This document shows, piece after piece, positions 58,304-64,000 of a stretch of 64,000 nt of DNA. The notes under the pieces are model-generated. The model was not told the origin of the DNA. It was given only the letters and a program-made list of their open reading frames with translations, and made no database searches. Numbering within the stretch: the first letter of the stretch is position 1; every line of letters starts with the position of its first letter. Origin of the DNA: an uncultured Collinsella sp. (GTDB lineage: Bacteria > Actinomycetota > Coriobacteriia > Coriobacteriales > Coriobacteriaceae); NCBI GenBank assembly GCA_900542085.1, contig UQMK01000007.1, positions 1 to 64,000 on the forward strand, written 5' to 3'. Both the position numbers and the translations under genes were made by a program.

Positions 58304-59103
58304 TGGAGGCGTTCTCATTTGGCAGCTACTATCCCGGGGATAGCGCGGTGCATCGCCTGGATCCGCGTAATAAGTTGCTCCTAGGTTTTGCATTTCTGGT
58401 CACCGTGCTCACCGTCGGAAGCTTTTGCGGGCTGGTTCCGGTCGCATTTTTTGTCGTGCTGGTCTATCTCGCAGCCCGGGTGCCGTTGCGCCGGGTCCTA
58501 TCATCGATGGCACCATTGCTGGCGATTGTCGTGGTGGTCGCGGTGCTCAACCTGTTTTCCGACCAGAGTGGCCGCATCCTGTGGCAGCTTGGCTTTTTGC
58601 AGGTGAGCGAGGGCTCGCTGCGTTCTGCTGCGTTTGTGGCGTGCCGCCTGACGTTGATGATGGCCGGCATGAGCGCCATTACACTCACCACGCCGACGCT
58701 CGACCTCACCGCGGGCTTTGAACGTCTGCTCGCACCATTTGCGCGCGTGGGGCTTCCGGCGCACGAACTCGGCATGATTATGGGTATCGCGCTGCGGTTT
58801 ATGCCGCAATTTGCCACCGAGATGAAACAGACGGCCGATGCACAGGCAAGTCGCGGCGCGCGCGTGACGGGCGGTCCGCTCGGCGGTGTGCGCATGCTCG
58901 GCAGTGTGGCGATTCCGCTGTTCACCGGCGTGTTCCGTCATGCCGAGACGCTTTCGGCCGCCATGGACGCGCGCTGTTATCACGGCGAGCAGGGACGCAC
59001 GCGTCTGCATGCGCTTGCGTTTGGCCGGGGGGATGTACTGGCAGCGCTGGCGATGGCGCTGCTAGTGACATGCGTTGTCGTTATCAATCTTCAACTCGTC
59101 TAA
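58303..59103 (+). CDS. ecfT: ECF transporter T component
   Basis: The 266-residue transmembrane coupling protein has an N-terminal PGDSAVHRLDPRNKLLLGFAFLV and five or so helices. Two coupling helices with SRG (QASRGARVTGG) and ARC (MDARCY) motifs touch the ATPases. It starts one base inside the ATPase stop codon (TAATG). With RibU and the fused ATPases it completes a dedicated riboflavin importer. Confidence 0.94.
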   Translation: MEAFSFGSYYPGDSAVHRLDPRNKLLLGFAFLVTVLTVGSFCGLVPVAFFVVLVYLAARVPLRRVLSSMAPLLAIVVVVAVLNLFSDQSGRILWQLGFLQVSEGSLRSAAFVACRLTLMMAGMSAITLTTPTLDLTAGFERLLAPFARVGLPAHELGMIMGIALRFMPQFATEMKQTADAQASRGARVTGGPLGGVRMLGSVAIPLFTGVFRHAETLSAAMDARCYHGEQGRTRLHALAFGRGDVLAALAMALLVTCVVVINLQLV

Positions 59104-59133
59104 GCTCGATTCGAGCGCAAGAAAGGGGTCTCT

Positions 59134-59580
59134 ATGACCGACATCGATCGCACGGCTCAGCTCGAGCGCGCCTGCTCGTATCTCAGGCGCATTCCGGCGT
59201 GGTATCTTGCCACGACCGATGCGAGCGACGGGCATCAGCCCCGCGTGAGGCCGTTTTCGTTTGCCATGGTCGATGATGGCAAGCTGTGGTTTTGCACGTC
59301 GCGCGACAAGGACGTGTGGGCGGAGTTGAGCGCGAATCCCAAGTTTGAGGTATCGGGCTGGAAGCCGGGGGAGTGCTGGATCGTGTTAACTGGCGAGGCC
59401 GCGCTCGAGGACGATGCATTCGTGAGCGACAAGGTGCGCCAAGCGGGCTTTAAGCACATGGTGGGCATTGGCGAGCAACACGATAGCGCCAACGATGGCC
59501 GCCTTGCATTCTTCTCGGTCCGCAACATCGCCGCACGGTTCTGCGATATCGACGGCAGCGAAGAGCGCCTCGAGCTCTAA
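59134..59580 (+). CDS. Pyridoxamine 5'-phosphate oxidase family protein (paralogue 1)
   Basis: The 148-residue split-barrel flavoprotein has IPAWYLATTDASDGHQPRVRPFSFAMVDDGKLWFCTSRDKDVWAEL, the usual FMN-binding strand pattern of the family. The next gene encodes a related protein (same IPAWYLAT and VRPFSFA motifs), showing a tandem duplication. It follows ecfT by 30 bases and may share the FMN-regulated transcript, which fits an FMN user. The substrate is unknown. Confidence 0.88.
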   Translation: MTDIDRTAQLERACSYLRRIPAWYLATTDASDGHQPRVRPFSFAMVDDGKLWFCTSRDKDVWAELSANPKFEVSGWKPGECWIVLTGEAALEDDAFVSDKVRQAGFKHMVGIGEQHDSANDGRLAFFSVRNIAARFCDIDGSEERLEL

Positions 59581-59634
59581 TTTCCCAAATTGACTACCCA
59601 TTCCAAAAAGACTGGTCAGGCGACAGGAGGAAAC

Positions 59635-60045
59635 GTGGACGGATTGAATACGGTGCTGGAGTATCTGACGTCGGTGCCGGCGTGGTATCTGGCGACGAGC
59701 GTGGACGGGCAGCCGCATGTGCGTCCGTTCTCGTTTGCACAGATTCAGGACGGCAAGCTGTGGTTTGTGACAGCGCGCACCAAAGATGTGTGGCAGGAGC
59801 TGCTGCAAAACCAGCGCTTTGAGGTCACGAGTTGGTGGCCGGGCCATGGTTGGTTGATCCTGCGCGGGCGTGCGGGGCTGGAAGACCGGGCTTCGGGCGA
59901 AATGCGCGAGGCCGGATGGAAGCATCTTGAGCGCTTGAGCGAGCACTATGAGGGGCCTAACGACCCCGCGCTCGTCTTCTTTAGCGTCGAGGATCCTGAG
60001 GCATTTATCTGCAATCATGACGAATGGGTGCCGGTTGAGCTCTAG
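59635..60045 (+). CDS. Pyridoxamine 5'-phosphate oxidase family protein (paralogue 2)
   Basis: The 136-residue split-barrel protein is related to the preceding one (VPAWYLATSVDGQPHVRPFSFAQIQDGKLWFVTARTKDVWQEL). The GTG at 59635 has a perfect GGAGG upstream. The two paralogues differ most in the second half, so they may have different partners. It ends the apparent riboflavin-related cluster before a long terminator. Confidence 0.88.
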   Translation: MDGLNTVLEYLTSVPAWYLATSVDGQPHVRPFSFAQIQDGKLWFVTARTKDVWQELLQNQRFEVTSWWPGHGWLILRGRAGLEDRASGEMREAGWKHLERLSEHYEGPNDPALVFFSVEDPEAFICNHDEWVPVEL

Positions 60046-60082
60046 CCAGCTGGCTCATCCTAACAACTTAGTTTTCGCATGG

Positions 60083-60140
60083 GCGGGCCCCGTATTGCCC
60101 GGCACCGTAAGGAGTGCCGGTCAATACGGGGCCCGCTCTA
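60083..60140 (+). terminator. Long hairpin terminator between the flavin and arginine operons
   Basis: Perfect 15-bp outer arms (60083-60097 with 60122-60136) and an inner CCGGCAC/GTGCCGG stem are followed by TCTATTTG. Confidence 0.85.
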
Positions 60141-60180
60141 TTTGTCAATTCCTTCAAGCGAATGTGTCGGGAATGTTTCA

Positions 60181-60217
60181 ATGCATGAACATGCAAGCTA
60201 TTTACGTATTCATGCAT
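60181..60217 (+). promoter_or_regulatory. Putative arginine-operon operator
   Basis: ATGCATGAA (60181-60189) and TTCATGCAT (60209-60217) are perfect inverted repeats about 28 bases apart, 85 bases before argC. The TGCAT and TGAA/TTCA elements resemble ArgR boxes of actinobacteria and other bacteria, so ArgR repression by arginine is a reasonable guess. Confidence 0.45.
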
Positions 60218-60302
60218 CTTTTGGTGCTAAAGTTTCAACCCACCTCATAACGACCGCTGCGAAATGCGCATCGGTGCATAAATCGCAGACAAGGAGTCTG
60301 AT

Positions 60303-61373
60303 ATGTCTTTGAAGGTTGGAATCGTCGGCGCGGCTGGATATGCCGGAGCCGAGCTCATTCGCCTCGTACTCGGCCATCCCGAGTTTGAACTTGTTGCCAT
60401 TACGTCCAACGCCGATGCCGGCCAGCCGTTGTCTGCGGTGTACCCGAGCTTCACCGGCGTAAGCGATCTTGTCTTCACGACGCATGACGCCCCCGAGCTC
60501 AAGAGCTGCGATGCGGTTTTTCTTGCCGTGCCGCACACGGCTGCCATGGCGCAGGTGCCCGCGCTCCTTGCCGCGGGCGTTTCCTGCTTTGATCTTTCGG
60601 CCGATTACCGTCTGAGCGACCCGTCCGTCTTTGAGGCATGGTATGCCGCCGAGCACACGAGCCCCGAGCTGCTCAAGACCCGCGCTTTTGGCCTGCCCGA
60701 GCTGTTCTGCCAGGACTTAGAGACCGCTGCTTCCAGCCATGCCGCCGGAAAGCCCGTTTTGGTCGCTTGCGCCGGCTGCTATCCCACCGCAACGAGCCTC
60801 GCTGCCGCTCCTGCCGTGCGTGCGGGCTGGATGGCAGAGAACGGCCCCGTAATCGTCGATGCCATTAGTGGCGTGACGGGCGCCGGTAAGTCCTGCAACG
60901 CTCGCACCCATTTTTGTAGCGCAGACGAGAACTTAGAGGCCTATGGCGTAGGCAAACATCGCCACACACCAGAGATCGAGCAGATCCTGGGCCTGACCGA
61001 TCGCGTCGTCTTTACTCCGCACTTGGCACCGCTCAAGCGCGGCCTGCTTTCCACGGTGACGATGCCGCTCGCGCCGCGGGCTCTCGACACGTTGACCCTT
61101 GAGGACGTCGTCGACCATTACAAGAAGTTCTACGCCGGTCGCACCTTTGTGCGCGTGCTCGATGCCGGCCAGCAGCCCAAGACGGCTTCGGTCGTCGGCT
61201 CCAATGCTGCCCAGATCGGTCTTGCGCTCAACAAGCGCGCGGGCGTGCTGGTGGCGACGGGTGCTATCGACAATCTGTGCAAGGGTGCTGCGGGCCAGGC
61301 GGTCCAGTGCGCCAACATCGTTTTTGGCTTTGACGAGCGACGAGGCTTGCCCACAGTGGCGTGCCCGGTGTAG
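60303..61373 (+). CDS. argC: N-acetyl-gamma-glutamyl-phosphate reductase
   Basis: This 356-residue enzyme of arginine synthesis reduces N-acetylglutamyl phosphate to the semialdehyde with NADPH. It has GIVGAAGYAGAELIRLVLGHPE (nucleotide fold), AVPHTAA and the catalytic cysteine in ACAGCYPTAT, and HRHTPEIEQ near the substrate site. It is the first gene of argC-argJ-argB-argD. AAGGAGTCTGAT precedes the ATG. Confidence 0.97.
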   Translation: MSLKVGIVGAAGYAGAELIRLVLGHPEFELVAITSNADAGQPLSAVYPSFTGVSDLVFTTHDAPELKSCDAVFLAVPHTAAMAQVPALLAAGVSCFDLSADYRLSDPSVFEAWYAAEHTSPELLKTRAFGLPELFCQDLETAASSHAAGKPVLVACAGCYPTATSLAAAPAVRAGWMAENGPVIVDAISGVTGAGKSCNARTHFCSADENLEAYGVGKHRHTPEIEQILGLTDRVVFTPHLAPLKRGLLSTVTMPLAPRALDTLTLEDVVDHYKKFYAGRTFVRVLDAGQQPKTASVVGSNAAQIGLALNKRAGVLVATGAIDNLCKGAAGQAVQCANIVFGFDERRGLPTVACPV

Positions 61374-61508
61374 CACATTCGATTGTTAACGATTTGGTGG
61401 TCGGGTATCGAGTTGGGCGCCGCTTTCAAGCTGGTCTATTAGTTGCGACCGGTATGGCGTGCCAGCCGATGCCCGCTTTTTTATTTGATATAAGGAGCCG
61501 AAGGGACG

Positions 61509-62777
61509 ATGAATACCGACCTGATTGATATCAAGATTCGCGCCGTCGAGGGTGGCGTTACGGCAGCGGCCGGCTTTAAGGCCGCAGGCATCCATGCGGG
61601 ATTCCGGAAGAATCCCGAGCGCTTAGACTATGCGCTCGTCATGCCCGATAAACCCTGTCCCGGCGCCGGCGTGTTTACGACCAACCGCTTTTGCGCGGCG
61701 CCCGTGCAAGTGAGCCGTGCCAACCTGGGCGGTGCCGACAAGGGTTACGGTATCATCGCCGGCGTTTCGGTCAACTCTGGCAATGCCAACGCCGCCACGG
61801 GTGAGACCGGCCTTGCATGCGCGCGCGAGACGTGCAGCATCGCATCGCAGGTCATCGGCTGCGAGCCCCAGCAGATTCTGGTTGCCTCCACGGGCGTGAT
61901 TGGCCAGATTCTGCCGATCGACACGTTTGAGACCGCCATTCCTGCTGCCTACGAGGCGCTCTCCGCCCACGGTGGCGCCGATGCCGCTCGCGCCATCATG
62001 ACGACCGATACGCACTCCAAGGAGTATGCCGTTCGCTACCGCAGTGAGGCTGCGGGCCATGCGGGCAACGCCTATACGGTGGGCGGCATGTGCAAGGGCT
62101 CGGGCATGATCATGCCCAATATGGCCACCATGATCGCGGTCATTACGACCGATGCTCCCGTCGAGCCGGCGGCGCTCCACGCCCTGTTGCTCTCGACCGT
62201 TAAGCAGACCTTCAATAAGGTGACGGTCGATTCCGATACCTCGACCAACGACACCTGCATCATGCTTGCTTCTGGCGCTGCTGCCGCTGATACCGAGGCT
62301 ATCGTCGAGGGCACTGACGCCTTTGACGAGTTGGCATTTGCCGTGCACGAGGTGTGCGAGAGCCTGGCGCGCAATATCGCCGCCGATGGTGAGGGCGCAT
62401 CCAAGCTTGTTACGGTCAACGTTACCGGCGCCGTGAACGACGAGGAGGCCGATATCGCCGCCCGTGCCGTTTCCAACTCGCCGCTCGTTAAGACCTGCAT
62501 CGCCGGCCACGACTGCAACTGGGGCCGTGTTGCTATGGCGCTTGGCAAGTGCGGCGTGAAGTTTAATCAGGAAGACGTTTCCATCGACATGATGGGCATG
62601 CCTGTCTGTCGCGACGGTCTGGCTGTTTCCTTTGACGAGGACGAGGCTCTGCGACGTTTTGAGGCGTCCGAGATCGTGATCTCGGCCGACCTGGGTGCAG
62701 GCGACGCGGCAACGACCGTGTGGACCTGCGACCTCACGCACGAGTACATCTCCATCAACGGCGACTACCGTTCCTAG
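61509..62777 (+). CDS. argJ: Glutamate N-acetyltransferase / ornithine acetyltransferase
   Basis: The 422-residue ArgJ moves the acetyl group from N-acetylornithine to glutamate. The precursor cleaves itself before the threonine of MCKGSGMIMPNMATMIAVITTD, giving alpha and beta chains. The ending THEYISINGDYRS is typical. Whether it is bifunctional (also acetylating glutamate from acetyl-CoA) cannot be seen. The leader of 135 bases after argC has a TAAGGAGCC site and no clear terminator. Confidence 0.96.
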   Translation: MNTDLIDIKIRAVEGGVTAAAGFKAAGIHAGFRKNPERLDYALVMPDKPCPGAGVFTTNRFCAAPVQVSRANLGGADKGYGIIAGVSVNSGNANAATGETGLACARETCSIASQVIGCEPQQILVASTGVIGQILPIDTFETAIPAAYEALSAHGGADAARAIMTTDTHSKEYAVRYRSEAAGHAGNAYTVGGMCKGSGMIMPNMATMIAVITTDAPVEPAALHALLLSTVKQTFNKVTVDSDTSTNDTCIMLASGAAAADTEAIVEGTDAFDELAFAVHEVCESLARNIAADGEGASKLVTVNVTGAVNDEEADIAARAVSNSPLVKTCIAGHDCNWGRVAMALGKCGVKFNQEDVSIDMMGMPVCRDGLAVSFDEDEALRRFEASEIVISADLGAGDAATTVWTCDLTHEYISINGDYRS

Positions 62778-62858
62778 ATTCCGGGCACGCTGCGCATCTT
62801 GCCGCGATTGCGGACAGCGGAGCACGGCGCGATAACGATACGAAAGACGAGGCAGATT

Positions 62859-63839
62859 ATGAAATTCGCACGCGATTGTCGTTCGAGCGAATCCAACGAA
62901 GCAACCGCGCAGCTGCTGTTCGAAGCGCTGCCGTGGATTAAGAACCTGACCGGCAAGACGGTTGTTATCAAATATGGCGGAGCCGCCATGGTTGATGAGC
63001 AGCTGCGCCGCGACGTGATGAGCGACATCGTTTTGCTCAAGATCATCGGTATGCGCCCCGTCATCGTGCACGGCGGCGGCAAGGCTATCAACGAGGCGCT
63101 GAGCCATTACGATATTCCCGTCGAGTTTAAGAACGGCCAGCGCGTGACCACGCCGGCGACTATGGATATCGTGCGCGAGGTGCTGGGCGGCAAGGTTAAC
63201 CAGGAGCTGGTTGCTGCCATCAACCACCACGGCAACCTGGCCGTGGGCGTGTCGGGCAGCGATGCCGGCACGCTCATCGCCGAGCCGCTCGACCCCGAGC
63301 TCGGTCGCGTGGGCAAAGTGACGCACGTCAACACCGACTATATCGAGCGCTTACTCGATAGCGAGTACATCCCCGTCATCGCTACCGTCGCGGCGGGGGA
63401 GGACGGCGGTTTCTTCAACATCAACGCCGACACCGCCGCCGGTGCCGTTGCCGCGGCGCTCCACGCGCATAAGGCGATCTTTTTGACCGATGTCGATGGC
63501 CTGTACAAGGACTTTAGCGACAAGGACTCGCTTATCTCCAACCTAACGCTCGACGAGGTTAACGAAATGCTCTACGGCGGCGAGGTCGATAAGGGCATGA
63601 TTCCCAAGCTGCGCGCGGCCGTCGATGCGCTTACCGGCGGCGTATTTCGTGCCCACATCATTAACGGTACTACGCCGCATTCGCTGCTCCTGGAGCTGCT
63701 GACCGATGCCGGCGTCGGCACCGTGATCCATTCCACCGAGACGGCTTACGAGTTCGATACGCATCCGCATCCGCTTTCGACGTTTGCTGCGCGTCTGACC
63801 GAAAACCTTGACGAGGTCGAGAAGCTTCAGACGGTCTAG
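62859..63839 (+). CDS. argB: Acetylglutamate kinase
   Basis: This 326-residue amino-acid kinase phosphorylates N-acetylglutamate. It has VVIKYGGAAMVD, VIVHGGGKAINEAL, NGQRVTTPATMDIV and NINADTAAGAVAAALHAHKAIFLTDVDGLYKDF. An N-terminal helix of about 25 residues before the core resembles that of arginine-inhibited, hexameric kinases. The ATG at 62859 is chosen from alignment and the GACGAGG site. Confidence 0.95.
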   Translation: MKFARDCRSSESNEATAQLLFEALPWIKNLTGKTVVIKYGGAAMVDEQLRRDVMSDIVLLKIIGMRPVIVHGGGKAINEALSHYDIPVEFKNGQRVTTPATMDIVREVLGGKVNQELVAAINHHGNLAVGVSGSDAGTLIAEPLDPELGRVGKVTHVNTDYIERLLDSEYIPVIATVAAGEDGGFFNINADTAAGAVAAALHAHKAIFLTDVDGLYKDFSDKDSLISNLTLDEVNEMLYGGEVDKGMIPKLRAAVDALTGGVFRAHIINGTTPHSLLLELLTDAGVGTVIHSTETAYEFDTHPHPLSTFAARLTENLDEVEKLQTV

Positions 63840-63907
63840 CCGGCTCAAAATTGCTACGCCATTACGCCCAAACTCCGCGCTACCTGGCGCTTAACGAAAG
63901 GTATCTC

Positions 63908-64000
63908 ATGTCACTTGCAGCACAACAATCGCTCGAATCCTACTACGTCATGCACACCTTTGGTCGCTCGCCGGTCGAGTTTGTCGAAGGCCGCGGCATG
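63908..64000 (+). CDS. argD: Acetylornithine aminotransferase, 5' part
   Basis: The first 31 codons read SLAAQQSLESYYVMHTFGRSPVEFVEGRGM. This fits the N-terminus of class III aminotransferases of the ArgD type, and is the expected next gene of the operon. It starts behind GAAAGG, 68 bases after argB, and is cut by the window end, so active-site residues cannot be checked. Confidence 0.85.
   Translation, partial: MSLAAQQSLESYYVMHTFGRSPVEFVEGRGM

Overview
The window is GC-rich (roughly 60 %) bacterial chromosome. Its gene content points to a gut actinobacterium of the class Coriobacteriia, most likely Collinsella. The supporting features are a giant fused BadF/2-hydroxyacyl-CoA dehydratase-activator protein, MEP-pathway isoprenoid synthesis, an Asp23/AmaP/DUF2273 cluster, an OPT transporter, an arylsulfotransferase relic and abundant intergenic palindromes. 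The genus is inferred from recognition of protein families, not from a database search. No rRNA, tRNA, CRISPR array, prophage or complete insertion sequence was seen.

Layout. Bases 1-4040 hold a D-2-hydroxyacid dehydrogenase, methionine aminopeptidase, a radical SAM protein (all minus strand) and a frameshifted alpha/beta hydrolase. Bases 4249-6509 carry a GGDEF-like/receiver/HD-GYP protein with an Hpt partner. Bases 6740-10166 are an AT-richer island: a DUF2975/XRE pair, then a 12-codon leader ORF overlapping an ABC exporter (one ATPase, two permeases). Bases 10280-14601 (minus) hold a class I glutamine amidotransferase-like hydrolase and a polar amino-acid ABC importer. Bases 14640-15250 contain no intact gene and are packed with repeats. 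They are followed by dxs (minus), an HD protein and a CmpB-type membrane protein. Bases 18874-20445 are a nuclease-like gene (AbiEi-like plus DUF559-like) bracketed by two nearly identical arrays of palindromes. This is the most unusual unit in the window. Then come amt-glnB, a TetR with a nonsense-mutated MFS transporter, a HAD phosphatase, a TetR plus the 1586-residue activator fusion, a 3-hydroxyacyl-CoA dehydrogenase, the arylsulfotransferase pseudogene, and DUF389 and OPT membrane proteins.

Bases 37632-46664 are mostly housekeeping: coaX, dCMP deaminase, a NifU-like scaffold, lgt, a large membrane protein, the YebC-family regulator, the Asp23 cluster and a YitT protein. Bases 46815-49416 encode two zinc-ribbon membrane proteins and a DUF2752 protein. 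Bases 49523-52792 encode two amidohydrolase-type enzymes. groES-groEL (53216-55243) sits between two long nested palindromes. An FMN riboswitch then leads a riboflavin ECF transporter operon (ribU, a fused double ATPase, ecfT), followed by two FMN-binding split-barrel paralogues. The window ends in the arginine operon argC-argJ-argB-argD, with argD cut by the edge.

Three genes are clearly broken: the hydrolase by a 5-bp duplication, the MFS transporter by one TGA, and the arylsulfotransferase by two frameshifts and one stop. One further gene survives only as a start-codon stub. Intergenic DNA is unusually rich in hairpin repeats of several families. Many lie against stop codons, and three families share a GGGGAC core.
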